Below, in pieces: positions 51,021 through 63,631 of a DNA stretch of 64,000 nt. The stretch's first letter is position 1. The number at the start of each line of letters is the position of its first letter. The notes below the pieces were generated by a model. That model worked only from the letters and a program-made list of their open reading frames with translations. It had not been told where the DNA came from and did not search any database. The position numbers were made by a program, and so were the translations under genes. The stretch is taken from positions 20,464,501-20,528,500 of the forward strand of contig OZ026606.1 in assembly GCA_964020085.1 (NCBI GenBank), in the 5' to 3' direction. This DNA is from Micromussa lordhowensis (Eukaryota; Cnidaria; Anthozoa; Scleractinia; Lobophylliidae).

Positions 51021-53498
51021 ATGCCACATATAAGGTACAATACGACGGTTTTTTTTTCTTGTCAGTCTGTTGAAGCAAAAAGTCAGACACTATTTTCTCT
51101 TGAATAATAATAATGTTATCTTCAGTTCCTTGTTTACTCAGTATCAGAGACTCGCGTCTGCCCATGTCTACAAGACCGTACAGCCGGCGGTACAATTAGT
51201 CCTCAAATATACTACTAAATCATTTTGCCGGCAGCGAAATTCAAAACAGGATCTACGCGGTGTAAAGTGTTAAAAAAAGCTAAGAAACGTGGTCGTAAAG
51301 TGTTGTTTGCTCAATGTTAAGATGAAGAAAAAGAGATAGAGGCTCTTCCTGCTTTTGAGACAAGAGTGCAAATTTAATTTCTTTTTTCCTCCCGAGGAAC
51401 TTGACTCAAATGTGGGGTAAACTTGCTACTCACTCATGCCATCAATTTTTTTTATTATTATTTTAAGGGAATTCACAGAATTTACCTTTTTGTTGTTGAA
51501 TTTTTAACATCGCATCTCACAAAATTATGTATATTGTGCCCAAAATGTTAGAAAATAACAGCAGAATAACAAAAAAAACACATCGCGAACGAAAGCCTGC
51601 ATTGATGTTAATCTATTCAACGATAAGACAAACAAGAAATTGACGTCAATTTGCCCAACACTAAACGTTCAATTAAAGCAAACCTGAAAATACGAATGCA
51701 AAATGCCTTTCAAGGCACAATTTTAACTACAGTTTTCGTTCCTAGGGCAAACGGAGGTATCCCTTGCAAAAGGGTGTTGTTTTCTTAGCAATTGTAAGTC
51801 TGTAATAAACTTTCACCTTTTTACGTGGAAAATAAACCGCACGACCTAGTGCACATTAATTGAGCCATTACCCGAGTACAAATCAAAACATTATGTTGCG
51901 CCATTTTTATTTATAGAATAAACCTCCGCAGTTTGAGCGTATCTAAAGCGATTTCACGTGCCTCTTCTAGAGAACACGTTTTTGAAATAATATAAACAAC
52001 GTTTTTCCTCATAGGGAAGAAACCGTCTAGATTCCAAAGTTTACAAACGCCAAGCGTTACTGTATTTGGAAAACCTGACTGGATAAAGGTAGATATTTTA
52101 AAATTCAGGTCATAAAGAGATGTGAGAACCGTGTGGCAACCCCTTATTTTCTTCATTAATTCCTTAATTCCCAATACCCCATATGCACTCCACAACAAGA
52201 ACTACCAGAGTAATTTAGGACCGTTTTTTTTTCTTTGTTAGATTAAAAATTACAATCTTTGGCTAATACGTTCTTTGGTTTTCTGGATTTTCAAATTGAT
52301 GCGACTATTAAACCTACAGGAATTATAAATCATCTCCTGAAAAAGTAAGTACATCTGCGTACTTGACTGAAGTCAATATTTAAGGCAATGTTTCCGGAGT
52401 GTCGGAAAATCAAAGAGTCCAAAATAGAATTCATAACATATTAAAATGTTGGTAAACGTCAAGAACGGTACTGAGATCACACGCCTGCAGCACTTAAACT
52501 CAATAAGGTCTATGATATAGTCAAATTCTTCCGGTGTTTATTGACAAATAACATCCGTACTTTTCAACGGTACATCATTTGTTTTCCTCTCATTAAACAT
52601 GTGTTTTAGCCTCGGGGTGATTTTAAATGGCTTCGAAATAGTGTTTTATTCACTATCGGCAAATAAAAGTCTGACGAATCAACAACTCGCTGAAACATAT
52701 ACTTGTCTACTGACAGTCTCATCCTGTGAAATCTCTTCACGAGCACTATGTGAAGAGAAGCTTCGAAACTAGCAGAATAATCGTCTGTCATACTGAGGTA
52801 CGTTTGTAGTATATACTTTTCTGTGTAAATGTTTTCGCGAGCGTGCAAGAGATCGGAGTGAAATCAGTTTAATCTTAACATCTTGGCGTGCACATTTTGC
52901 AACAGGCAGACATTTACTGATAAATGGCATAGCCCGAAACGTTTGATATTGTTTTTGCACTGATGTATGTTGGTACTTTATTTCTGTCATTAATTCAACT
53001 CATTGCCATACGCAACCGACGCTTTTCTATGTCCAACATCTTATTTAACCGCATTCGCATTTAACATCTTGTTTCACCACCGACTTTGAAATTTATCGTA
53101 AGCGTCTTTCTTAATTTAACGCACATTTTATTTTGCGCATGGTTGACCGAACAAAACATTAAACAAAGCAGCAACACAGACAGCAACGAAAAAGAGAACC
53201 CAATGCCAAAACAATACCAAAACTCACATACCAAAATAACAACAACAAAACAACGATACAAATAAACAACCTCTTTCGCATCAAGTTGCGACCACAGGCA
53301 TCCGGGAGATTCCATACCACGCGATGTACTGATCTGCATAGTTAGTTAAAATGGTTATTCTAAAAAAAAAATCAGGTCTAACCTGAATAAAAAGCACTAG
53401 CCATGTCTTAGTAATGCCTAGCGTCATTTTAGAATACAATTTTCCCGCCGCTTGCTCAGACTTGTGTTCTGAAGAGTGAAGCCTGCAACACATAGAAG
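51021..53498. other. Intergenic stretch, no gene recognised
   Basis: Frames at 51911-52198 and 53061-53339 (minus) of 92-95 codons have no recognisable domain; the second is largely hydrophobic and GTT-rich, resembling a translated retroelement UTR. Otherwise AT-rich and featureless. Confidence 0.5.
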
Positions 53499-53853
53499 GA
53501 AGCTCAAGCAAACCACGACGAGAGAGTCACCAAACAAAAGGTTTAATGAGCAAAACAATAGCTGTGCGCGTGCGTTATAAATCTTTGTACATTTCTTTGC
53601 CGTCCTCCGCAAAACAACAACGTGAAATGACCAAGTTCAGTTTAGTCCGAGGAAAGCAAACGATGACGGCTAATTTTTCGTACTTTTCATTTGGAATTAA
53701 ACACTGTCGTTAAAGATTTTTCCTGGGCGCGGTTTTAGAGCCATTGACGTACCGAACAGATCTAGACAGTTGCGAATTTCGCTGGTAAAATCTAAATTCA
53801 TTTTTGACAAGGCGTCGTCCTCGGCGTCGACGTCGTCGTTGCTAAAGCTCCCT
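53499..53853 (+). mobile_element. GACGGCAACG-family MITE, copy B
   Basis: Begins AAGCTCAAGCAAACCACGACG, passes GCGTGCGTTATAAATCTTTG and AAACAACAACGTGAAATGAC, and ends GTCGACGTCGTCGTTGCTAAAGCTCCC, inverted with respect to the start. Confidence 0.8.
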
Positions 53854-54216
53854 AAACTTGACTTGACCCTCAGCAGCTGTTGGTTTACACCCACACTGAT
53901 GCGTACGTTCTTTTCTACGTCCTTGTAACCTATAACCTTCGGCTTTATTTATTTGGCGTGGGCAAAGAATACTGAACGTTGTATGGAAAGAAAGTTGTTT
54001 ACAGAGCAGCTGTTCATAAAATCCGCTATGCGTATACTCACATCGCAATTTCGGCGAAAAAACATTCATTCGCAAATACTCAATTCTGAAAACCCTTGGG
54101 AAAAATACTCTTTTTTACTGATTTGACTAAAAGTAAAAGTATTTCATATTTCTGGCTCAGCGTTTTGAGGCGAAGTGTCGAAGGAAGAAGTAGTTTAGTG
54201 CAACAAATTTAAAAAA

Positions 54217-54557
54217 GGGAGTTTAGCAAGCCACAACGGCAACGGCAACGGGAACGTCGCTAAAACAAAAGATTTAATGGACAGACAATGGCTGTGCACG
54301 TGCGTTATAATTCTCGGTACATTCTTTGCCGTTCTCTACAAAACAACAACGTGGAATGACCGCATTTTGCGTAGTCGAACGTCAACCACGGCGACCAAGT
54401 TTTAAGAAAACTTTTTCGAGTTTTTTGTTGTCTTGCATATTCAGTTTTGAAATAGCTCTGAGAGTAATACTTAATCGGTCGAGAGATTCGAAGGTTGATA
54501 AATTCTTATTTTAATCGACGTTGCCTTCGGCGTTGCCGTAGTGGTTGTTTTAGCCCC
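54217..54557 (+). mobile_element. GACGGCAACG-family MITE, copy C
   Basis: Begins GGGAGTTTAGCAAGCCACAACGGCAACGG, carries CACGTGCGTTATAATTCTCG and ends TGCCTTCGGCGTTGCCGTAGTGG. Only 13 bases separate it from copy D. Confidence 0.8.
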
Positions 54558-54570
54558 CAAATATTAATAA

Positions 54571-54885
54571 AGAGCTAAAGAAAACCACGACGGCAACGGC
54601 AACGAGAACGCCACCAAACAAAAGGTTTAATGAGAAGTACAATGGCTGTGCACGTGCGTTATAAATCTTTGTACATTTTCTTTGCTGTCCTCTGCACAAC
54701 AACAACGTGAAATGGCTATGTTCTGCGTATTTTTGAGACGGCGAACGACAGCGGCTAATTGAACAAGTTCTAAGTCCAATAGGCGCACTGAACAGATCTA
54801 GGCAGCTGCGAAATTCGAAAGTAAAATATAATTTTTTTTTTCTAGGCGTTGTCCTGGGAGTCGACGTCCTCGTTGCTTAAGCTAT
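54571..54885 (+). mobile_element. GACGGCAACG-family MITE, copy D
   Basis: Begins AGAGCTAAAGAAAACCACGACGGC and ends GTCGACGTCCTCGTTGCTTAAGCT. Same orientation as copies B and C. Confidence 0.8.
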
Positions 54886-55921
54886 TAATTTTAAACTCAC
54901 GTTTGGTTCGTCGCGTTATTTGATATGTTTGCATCGATGGTGATCCGCGTTTTAAAAGTTGTGATACTATTACTAAACTCTTTCAACAGGGGCACACAGC
55001 GAGTCAATTTGCCGGAATTCATCTGGAACTATCATAGCCACTCGCGAAATAATAACAACTAAGCATTTCTAGAACAATTTTTATCTGCTGCAAATTAGTT
55101 TATATCTCTCCCTTATTCCAACGAGAAACGTGTTTGAGCTTCTCTTTTCCCAGCAAGTTCTCGGACAAAATCAACCAGCCAGTAGACATGTAACCCAAGT
55201 GTACTACACCGCACTATACCTACAAATTGGGCTGGCTGGTTGGATGTGGGCGCAGAGCATAAACCTCGGTAAAGGTTTGTGGGAGTTGTGGGTCTGGGCG
55301 TGGGAAGGAAGATTCACAGAGCTGCCTATCCGTCAATAGTTCCTTTGGAAAAGTAATGGATAGTAATCAAACGCGCACATTTCATTCAGCTCTGCAGGAA
55401 ACCTATTTTGCAGTTTAAGGTTAGTTTAGAGTGGGCGGGACCCCTGGTTTTTTCAGTGAGCGCCACTTCCGCTGGGGAGCTAAATTGTAAAGGAACAGAT
55501 CCGTTGGTTGACCCTGATGAAAGGAAATTCTGATTAACTGTACTAGTTCAGTCATTCCGATTGTTAGGAAATGGACGACCACATGTTGAGAAAACTCTTT
55601 CATTTAAAGAAGCTACCTTGCATAAGACGGCTGCACCCGCAGTACGAGCGGCAGTCAAAACCGAATTGTCCTACCAAAACGACACGATAACAGTCTCTAT
55701 TTGCAGCTTACACAAATAAAGGCAATGCAGCTATTGATTTAACCTCTTCTTCTAGTTACCTAGAGAATTTTGGGTTTAAGTTGATGAGGAACTACATATT
55801 TTGTTCAGAATAACACAAATATTTTACCTGGCGGTACTCTCTACGCGAACTACGAGCGAGACGCTGGCGCCAAATTAGAAGCTTGGAGGCACAAAATGTT
55901 TTAAAATTTTCATTCTTTACT
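54886..55921. other. Intergenic stretch, nothing recognised
   Basis: No gene or clear repeat. A 69-codon Trp-rich frame at 55130-55339 has no recognised homologue and is probably chance. Confidence 0.5.
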
Positions 55922-56105
55922 TAACAAATAAAGAAGCCTCGACTGTGTTCTGTTCTGTTGTAAAGCACGCAGGAAGCGGTAGAGCACGAAAGAAGTGTAG
56001 GGGAAAACACGAGACGTAGTCGAGTGTTTTTCCCTACTTCTTGAGTGCTCTACCGCTTCCTAAGTGCTTTACAACAGAACAGAGCACAGTCGAGGCTTCT
56101 TTAAT
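55922..56105. mobile_element. Hairpin MITE (AACAAATAAAGAAGCCT family), copy 2
   Basis: AAGAAGCCTCGACTGTGTTCTGTTC...GAAAACACGAG meets its inverted copy CTCGTGTTTT-like...GAACAGAGCACAGTCGAGGCTTCTT after a few bases, giving arms of about 85-88 bp. It starts with the same bases as the element at 10279. Confidence 0.82.
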
Positions 56106-57232
56106 TGTTTTATGATAAAGAATCCAACAAATTCTCCACGCATTCGGCTGAATTTTCAAGCCAAACTTTATTTTTCCAAGCCGGGAAAAGTGGCGTAAGC
56201 CGTTCTCTATTCTCTGATAAAGCACGCTAAAATAAACCAATCACAGTCCTTGATAGAACTGTTCAAAAACTTTGATTGGCTAACGAGACGACAGCTGTCA
56301 ATCGCAAACTGAACTTCTGCTAAGCTTTCAGTATCGAGTTGGTATCCAGGAGAAGAAGGATGCCTTTAAGTTCGTTTTTTAGTTTAAGGATCCAAAGGTT
56401 TCTACTACAAAGGAATCCGGCGGCATTGTGGCTCCTAAAAACGTGCATCTTTTCAAATGGAAATTAAGAAACAAGGGGCTCAAAACTAGCGAATGCTGAG
56501 TTGTATTTGAAAGGAGCTGCCAAGGAGCGCAGTACAGTTGTTTACGGCTTGCAGCCGCTTGCAGCCGCTTGCAGCAAAATTGCACGAACTGGGGTCAAAG
56601 TTGGAAAGACTAGACTGCTTCCACTGGTTCTACTCCGAGTAAAGGAGAATATCAGAGCCACTGATCACTCGTCGAGTGAGCGATGATACGAAATTGGTGA
56701 GGTTCACTTCGCCGAGATGACCGGAGATCGCCAGTTAGCAAACGAGCGTTACTACATTGCATGTAAGTTAAGTGTTGTTTGAACATTTTTACAAAAATAA
56801 AGCTTCTCATCGCAAACAGACAGCTCAGTTGGTGTTTTCTGTCGTTATTTTACTTCTTAAGTTTAATTTCTGCCTTTGTAATGTTTTGAATCGAAGCATT
56901 TGCTAGGTCGAGAATGAGAAGTTGTTTATTTTGTTGCGTGTCATAGCAAAACTTGTTATTTTAGTTCAGTTTTAGCATTTCTGCTGTTAACAATGGTCTA
57001 AATGCAGCTATATTTACTGCAGACAAATAGCTCGTTTCCTCTGCATTTGTCTGAGCCACAAGGCATGTTTAATTTGGGTCAAATTTGTTAAAGTTCCGAA
57101 GCAAATTTGAAGAAGCCAGCTTACCGTCATCAACCCGTGCTCTGTTCTCTGATAAAGCACGCTGTTTCAGCCAATCAGAGCGCGCGTTATATGGAAACTT
57201 TATTATAAAATCTGATATGGTTAACCTGACAT

Positions 57233-57360
57233 GAGTCCGCGATCCAATCGAAAACCAGCATTTGGTCAGCGAGAGCTCTTAAATTGAGCCTGAGATATGG
57301 TCACGTGATATTCGTCAGCGGATACCTTGTTTTGACCATAACATGGATGTCCAATAAAAA
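57233..57360 (+). repeat. Dispersed repeat (GCGATCCAATCGAAAACCAG), copy 1
   Basis: GCGATCCAATCGAAAACCAG, GATATGGTCACGTGATA, TACCTTGTTTTGAC and TGGATGTCCAAT reappear in the reverse complement of 60340-60476. Non-coding. Confidence 0.75.
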
Positions 57361-57407
57361 GACGGATACAGTAATCCTAGGCTGCTGCCTCTGTCAACCT
57401 ATTATTA

Positions 57408-57768
57408 GGGACCTTAAGCAAACCACGACGGCAACGGCAACGAGAACGCCACAAAACAAAAGGTTTAATGAGCAGAACAATAGCTGTGCACGTGCGTTAT
57501 AAATCTTTGTACATTTCTTCGCCGTCCTCTACAAAACAACAACGTGAAATGACCAAATTCTGGGTATTTTCGAGAACATGAGCGACGGCGGCTTATTTTT
57601 CGTATTTTCATTTGGAATTGAACGCTGACATTACGTATTAAGCTTGAGCAAGTTCTGAGACCGATAGGCGTACTGAACAGGCATCTGCGAAATTCGACGG
57701 AAAAATATAAATTAATTTTTTTCTAGGCGTTGTCCTTGGCGTCGCCGTCGTCATTGCTTAAAGTCCCT
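57408..57768 (+). mobile_element. GACGGCAACG-family MITE, copy E (best ends)
   Basis: Begins AGGGACCTTAAGCAAACCACGACGG and ends CGTCGTCATTGCTTAAAGTCCCT, so the inverted ends extend to the outermost bases. Contains GTGCACGTGCGTTATAAATC. Used here as the reference copy of the family. Confidence 0.85.
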
Positions 57769-57776
57769 AGCTGGAG

Positions 57777-57960
57777 TATGGCCGCCATGTTGCACCATTC
57801 CGTCGTTGTCGCCGTCGTCGTCGTTGTCGCCGTCGTCGTCGTTGTCGTAGTCGTCGTGCGTACGCTCCTGCGTGCAATACCGCCAGCCATGATCACCATT
57901 ACAAAATCAATTCATGGGTTTCCTTTCCTTTCATATATGAGCATATGGTGCCCCGCTTGA
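57777..57960. repeat. Dispersed repeat with (GTCGTC)n expansion, copy 1
   Basis: ATGGCCGCCATGTTGC, a GTCGTCGTTGTCGCC run, then GCAATACCGCCAGCCATGAT and AAATCAATTCATGGGTTT. The reverse complement of 59437-59560 holds the same blocks with a shorter triplet run. It produces a poly-Val frame that is not a gene. Confidence 0.75.
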
Positions 57961-58020
57961 GTCGGACAAGTAAGTAAGTCGGGCAATGCAACTTTTCTCA
58001 CTGGATAATTTGGTTTTATT

Positions 58021-58152
58021 AACTAAGTTGATAATGTGAATTGTCCACCGTAAAGAGATTCGAAAGCTGACGTTTTGTACGCAAGGGCTAACGCTCGAAA
58101 CGTCAGCTTTCGAATCTCTTTACGGTGGACAATTCGCATTATCAACTTAGTT
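58021..58152. mobile_element. Near-perfect hairpin with AAACGTCAGCTTTCGAATCTC arms
   Basis: Arms of about 54 bp (58021-58074 and 58098-58152) with one mismatch enclose a 23-base loop containing GGGCTAACGCTCG. The loop and right arm recall terminal sequences of cnidarian Penelope-type retroelements as I remember them; this is uncertain. Pieces of AGTAAGTCGGGCAA flank both sides. Confidence 0.65.
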
Positions 58153-58803
58153 TTGCCCGACGTACTTACTTGCCCGACTTACTTGCCTTTCCTATTAAAA
58201 ACATACATTAAATTCAGAACATTCAGACTTTCTTCCGTCTGCTGACCTGATTGGTCAATTCAAATTTCAGGTGCGCCAGCTATACACAAGGTATGTCACT
58301 GTAATGAACACTATATCGAGACTTCTCTAATTCAGTCATTAATCTTGATTCTTTCTGATTCGCCAATTTGTTACTTAGCAACTACGTCATTAGCTTTCGC
58401 ACGTGAACGTATACCGATAGTGTTAGTGGCATATTCCCGCCAGTAGTTCAAGTTTCAGTTTATCGTGCACAGTACGTGTTTTTAGCTATTTGGCTATTTC
58501 GAGTGGAAGCGGGAACCGATGTGTAAGTACAAACTATTTCTATGGTTGTTTTCTAGTATAAGTTTGGACGTTTTTGAACCTTTAGCACCTTTAGTCGCGG
58601 TTTTTATACAACAGCCTATTGTTCTAAGTCCAGCACGTGGCAGCACCCCAGTTTTCAAATTTAGTCTTCTTTAGTGATAATTGTTTGTAGTTTATACTCC
58701 CCCTAGCTTAGGTTTCCTATAAGAATCTTTTCTCGCTGCTAGTAAATTCCCATATCGCTTGCAGTGGAGCTCACGCAAGCACGTTTTAATCGCATCATGC
58801 AAT

Positions 58804-59230
58804 TTAAAGGGAACCTCCACTCTGACAAAAAGTTCACTTCAAATCACACGAAATGATTTTAAGAATCAAATTTGTTTGAAGTTTTAACTAATAAAGCGCG
58901 TTTACCTGAAATAAATGAATTATAGAATCGTTTATTTTTGTTTTCAAAGTTCCCGGGCGCCGCCATCTTGAATAATTGTGACGTGAAATGGTTGCCCTTT
59001 TGTTATTAGACAAAAGCTCTTTGTGTCAGAACAAAAGAGCAACCAAGACACGTCACAATTATTCAAGATGGCGGCGCCCAGGAAATTTGAAAACAAAAAT
59101 ACACGATTCTAAACTTCGTTTTTCTCCACTATAGACACTTTTCTGGACGAAAATTAAAGCTAACGTTATTACAAATACTGTATCCTGCGGTTTAAAGTGA
59201 TGTTTTGGTAGGAGTGGAGGGTCCCTTTAA
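58804..59230. mobile_element. 427-bp TTAA-flanked MITE with AGGGAACCTCCACTC ends
   Basis: TTAAAGGGAACCTCCACTC at the left; the right end reverse-complemented is TTAAAGGGACCCTCCACTC. A second palindrome inside pairs GCGCCGCCATCTTGAATAAT (58959 on) with its inverse (59058 on). No coding capacity; third TTAA family in the window. Confidence 0.82.
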
Positions 59231-59436
59231 AGCTTTCAAGATTTTTAGAGTTTTGTCATGTGTATCTGCTTGTGATCATTGATAGTTTTAATTGTCTTTA
59301 CTGAGAAGTTTGACTGGGAGTATTGTCACACCGCAGGTATGATTGGAATGTTTGCTAATTATTGATTCGTGACTCTTGTCATCTTGTAATCTGTTTTTGG
59401 CGGAGCTACGGCAGCCTGAAGGACTGTTAAGCGGAG

Positions 59437-59575
59437 CCCCATACTCATGAAAAGCAAACCCATGAATTGATTTTCCCATGGTCATCATGCATAGCGGTAT
59501 TGCTCGTGGGCGCGTAGGCACGACGACGACGGCGACGGCGGAGTCGCGCAATATGGCGGCCTTATTATCCAACTC
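59437..59575. repeat. Dispersed repeat with GTCGTC run, copy 2 (inverted)
   Basis: Reverse complement of the 57777-57960 repeat: AAACCCATGAATTGATTTTC, ATCATGCATAGCGGTATTGC and ACGACGACGGCGACGG, ending at ATATGGCGGCC. Confidence 0.7.
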
Positions 59576-59699
59576 TGCTTCCTAGAGTACAAATATCGCG
59601 CGAAACGAGTACAAATAACAGATATTTGTACTCGGCTCATTCCTCTCGGCCGCGTGAAGTTCAAAACCTTGGCAAGTCAGAATTTTGGGAAAAGAAATC

Positions 59700-59711
<12 letters not shown>

Positions 59712-59731
<20 letters not shown>

Positions 59732-59857
59732 GTGTGTAGTATCGCTGTATATTTTTACTCGTTGTTTGTATTTTGACTCGCCCTACGGGCTCGTCAAAAT
59801 ACTGCACAACTCCTAAAAATATACAGCGATACTACACACCAAAACGTCTAATAAGAT
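59712..59857. mobile_element. Hairpin repeat with TATTAGACGTTTTGGTGTG arms
   Basis: About 43-bp arms (CTTATTAGACGTTTTGGTGT ... TATATTTT and its perfect inverse) surround a centre with its own palindrome TTTTGACTCGCCCTACGGGCTCGTCAAAAT. Confidence 0.75.
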
Positions 59858-59870
59858 ATAGGCGGATTCA

Positions 59871-59902
<32 letters not shown>

Positions 59903-60339
59903 TGCATACGGCTTTGCGTATAGAAGGAAACATGTTAGATATGAATTGACTTCAGGCAGCTAAAGAACTAGTGAACCTTAGTACATGGTGAAACTTTTAG
60001 CTCTTTGGGTGTAATATTCAAGGAGAAATTGTCTTTCAAATACTACAAAATTTCTGGGTGGCAAAAGCGCTACTGAGCTCATACATTCTTTGTTAAATTT
60101 TGAGTTTTTAAACCCGTGTTGCACAAAAAGTATTCAATACATCACACCCACATTCACTGGCAGAGTTAATCGTACTATGACCTTTCAATATTCAGAACTA
60201 ATTTATTTGTAGCTCCATCAGAAACTGAATTGCTTATGCTAATGAGGCAAATATTGTAAACAAGGATTCCCCTATATATACGCCAGTCAATGGGTCGACA
60301 GAGACATGCAACCTTGGTTTATAGTGTCCTTCTTTGACA

Positions 60340-60476
60340 TTGGACATCCAACTGTCAAAACAAGGCAGCCGCTGACCAGTATCACATGACCATATCGCGA
60401 GCTCAAATTAAGTCTTCGTCGAAGAAAATGACCGCTGACCAAGTGCTGGTTTTCGATTGGATCGCGGGCTTATGTA
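60340..60476 (-). repeat. Dispersed repeat (GCGATCCAATCGAAAACCAG), copy 2 (inverted)
   Basis: Inverted and diverged copy of 57233-57360. Confidence 0.72.
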
Positions 60477-61182
60477 AGGTTTTACCTTGTTGTAACAGGG
60501 CATGGTTGTTCGGTAGCCGGTTAGCGCTAACCCAGGATTAAAAGTTGACCGAAGTATAAATTTTTGTATACAGTTGTTTTTTACTGCTTTTGTTTTGGGT
60601 ATTTTGAAATTATTCAAACTCAAAACAGAAGGCCAAACAATATACAGAAAACCTCACCGGAAAATTACAAAACTCAAATCAAAATTCTACCTTATCCTGG
60701 CTTAGCTAACAGCCCGGCCCAGGAGCTACGCTATATATTACATGTATCTAATAATTGGTTTATTCACTGCTTTGTAAATCAGTTTACATTCGATTAACGT
60801 CAATTAAGTTACCGCCAATCACAGCTGATTTTCCGTGATCTCTGGCTTTATTCGATCAGTAAAGCATCTCCCATACACGCTAATCTCATCGCGACAAGTT
60901 GTCTAGCAAGTGATAGTTCAGCCTTTCAACCGTCGCCGTGAATCTCGCGTTACAGTCATGGTTTGCGCATCTTGAAGTATTTAGCCCAATTTTTTTCAAG
61001 TCCGTCCTTTAGAATCCATGTGAATTTTCTCCATCCTTAGCCATCCTTGTTTCTTTATTTTTTTTTTATTATCTCTTTGGTGTTTTCCTAACTTAGAAAA
61101 CTACTATTTTCAGGTTTCCTTCAATAACCAAAATACTGGGATTGATCCGCCTTTTTCCAGTTTCCTCCCTGCGTTTTCACCA

Positions 61183-61340
61183 TAGTGGAACCCTGTCTTA
61201 CGGCACCTCGTTAATACGGCAACCTCATTATGCTGGCCCGAACAAAAACTCACTCAGTCAGTTTGTTGTTCCTGAAAGAACTTCTTTAATACGGCGAGAT
61301 TTTTGTGGCCCGTTAGTGACCGGATTAACGGGTTCCACTA
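61183..61340. mobile_element. Pogo/Tigger-type MITE (TAGTGGAACCC ends)
   Basis: TAGTGGAACCC at the left and GGGTTCCACTA at the right, each with TA at the outer edge. The subterminal GTTAATACGG / CCGGATTAAC pairing fits pogo-like ends. 158 bp, non-coding. Confidence 0.75.
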
Positions 61341-63631
61341 TATTTGCATGGAATTCCCTCATAAGTTCCTAAGTTAATTTTGGTGTGGGGTTTTTGGAAA
61401 TGGGTCTCACTTGCCCAGCCTAAGAGGCATTGCATCTTCAATCAAACTGCAGTCCCACTTCAACGATCGAACCGTTTTTGAGTTCAGCCGAACGTCCGAT
61501 TGTTCCAAAGGTTCTGTGAGAGTAAATCCAATCAGACCCAAACGCTATTGGGTTCGAATAGGTACGCTGAAACTCGATTGATCGAACGTCTCGGGTCGTT
61601 AACTTACAAAATTCGTGAAATATTTTATTTCTAACCAAATCGCAAATTACAAATAAGGAAGTACAAATACGACGTTCAATCAGCTTTTGTAATAGAGATC
61701 TTTAATACTTTTCAGTTTACAAGCCTCAGAATCCGCCACTTATTTTCCATCGATTTTGGCCGATTTGGGGCATCGAAAAGAAAAAAATTGCATAGTTGAT
61801 TTATCGAACTTAAAACAATATTTTTGTAACTAGTGCCCGTAGGGCTTCATTTTCCAAGTCTAGTTGATATTTAGACGAAGCTGCTCTTAAAGTAGCTGGT
61901 ATAGGTTCACTTGAGACAAACAAAACTGCAACGGCTAAAATTCAATATAATGTTATTTGCCAAGCTTTCCCTAAAGTCGGTTTTACGCCAACTTTGAATT
62001 AATGGCAGGAAAATCGTTTTTTGCTTCCCACGTACACGGATGAATTGAATGTATTCATATTGAAATGATTAATCATCTCACCGTTTTAATACGTTAACAA
62101 CTAAACGGTACCGCCTCTTTGTGGGAATTCTACAATCAGCATACAAATCGAAAAAAAATATACATTTTGTAAAAAGCCACACAGAGCTCCAAGACAATGA
62201 AATGACACAATCCTAAAAGCCGGTTCATTTGGGATACTTCATATCCGTAACAAAAGGTCACAATTTTTCATATACTTTATTCTTGTCCTAATTTCGTGTG
62301 GTCTCTTTGAACTATACTCTCATAGTTTCCTCCTAAGAGTGGATTCTGACATTTTCTGCCTTATATGCCATTTATTCGTGTTTTTTTTTTGAAAAAGCTG
62401 TCTGCGTTTGTCTTTAAATCGTCAATGTACAAAGGAAAGTTCTTGAATAGATTTTCCATACTTTTTTCAAATTAATTAAGAAAGTATTTTCAGTTACTGG
62501 AACATCTTGTTAAAAATGTCTCGGTGTGGGTTTCATTTTATTATCTTTTTTAAAGTCGAATACAAGTCGAATACACATCAAAATAAATTAAACATTCTCA
62601 AGTCAAAGTTTCTTGAAATGAATAAAACATGTAGACACTCATCCGAAAAGCAGATGTTAATATGCGAACTGCTGCAGCTACTCAGCATTTCATTGGCTCA
62701 CCTTTTCTTTCCGCCAACGATTATAGTTAACGTCATTTGCGAGAACTCGATCCTTCCTTTGGGCACTGCAGTTTCTCAAGCCAGTAAAAAAATCCTACCT
62801 TCTCGTGTTAAGATTTGTGGAATCCATCTGATCGCTACGTGCCCGTACACTATGAAACAGAATTTCACAATTTATTGTTCGTTCTGTGATTGGGACCTCA
62901 GGTAACTGATTAATCTATAGTTAATGTTTAGTTTCGTCGGCATCGAGTGATATTTGCAATTGTTAGCCTGAAGTTCTTTTGTTGTTTAGGAGCTGTTATA
63001 TTCGCAATTTTATTCACGCAAAGCATTTATCAGTGAAATACGCGTGCTTATAAAAGCCGGGTTTGCTGGTTAGACATATCGGGAAGCTAGAAAGCTTTCA
63101 ATGTGGAATTACAGCAAATTTAAAAACTAGGGCCGATAAAACTGATGGCAATTTTCACCTGCCATTTAAGGCTATATGGATTATATTCAAAATTTTCTTT
63201 TCGTTTTGTAAGTCTACATGGTTAAATATAAGTTTGCATTAATGATGTTTAAGAGAGAATGTGAAGTTTCGTCACTTGTTCTAGTTAATGTAAATAGAGA
63301 AGTCTACACGAACTTAAGAAATACATTTATTAATCAGCAAGTTTTATATCGGACCTATAACAAATTAGAAAATAAAATCGATAATAAAATTGAACACTTT
63401 CAACTCAGTTCAATATAGGCCATGTATGTTTTTTTTTTTCTTTTTTAATTTTTTAAATGCTTTAAACTGTATAATTGCAAGTTTGCAGTCAGTTGTGATG
63501 TTATGGCAAAATGTGAAATAGACAAATGAATAGTTTGAAACTATTTCTATTTGATGTCGGCAAAAATGTCTGTACAAAGTGGTGAATATTAATAGATATG
63601 TTTTATTCCACGTTCCCCACAAAATATCAAT
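61341..63631. other. Intergenic AT-rich stretch, no gene recognised
   Basis: Includes a 132-codon frame at 62507-62905 whose translation looks like translated AT-rich non-coding DNA, with no domain I recognise. No clear repeats. Confidence 0.5.

Noticed and set aside
51911..52198. 95-codon minus-strand frame as a gene
   Set aside because: No recognisable domain, no flanking exon and AT-rich context; not enough support.
57730..57960. Val-rich 76-codon frame
   Set aside because: Translation of a (GTCGTC)n expansion inside a dispersed repeat.
62507..62905. 132-codon plus-strand frame as a gene
   Set aside because: No domain or splice context seen, and the composition is that of AT-rich non-coding DNA; kept only as a note.
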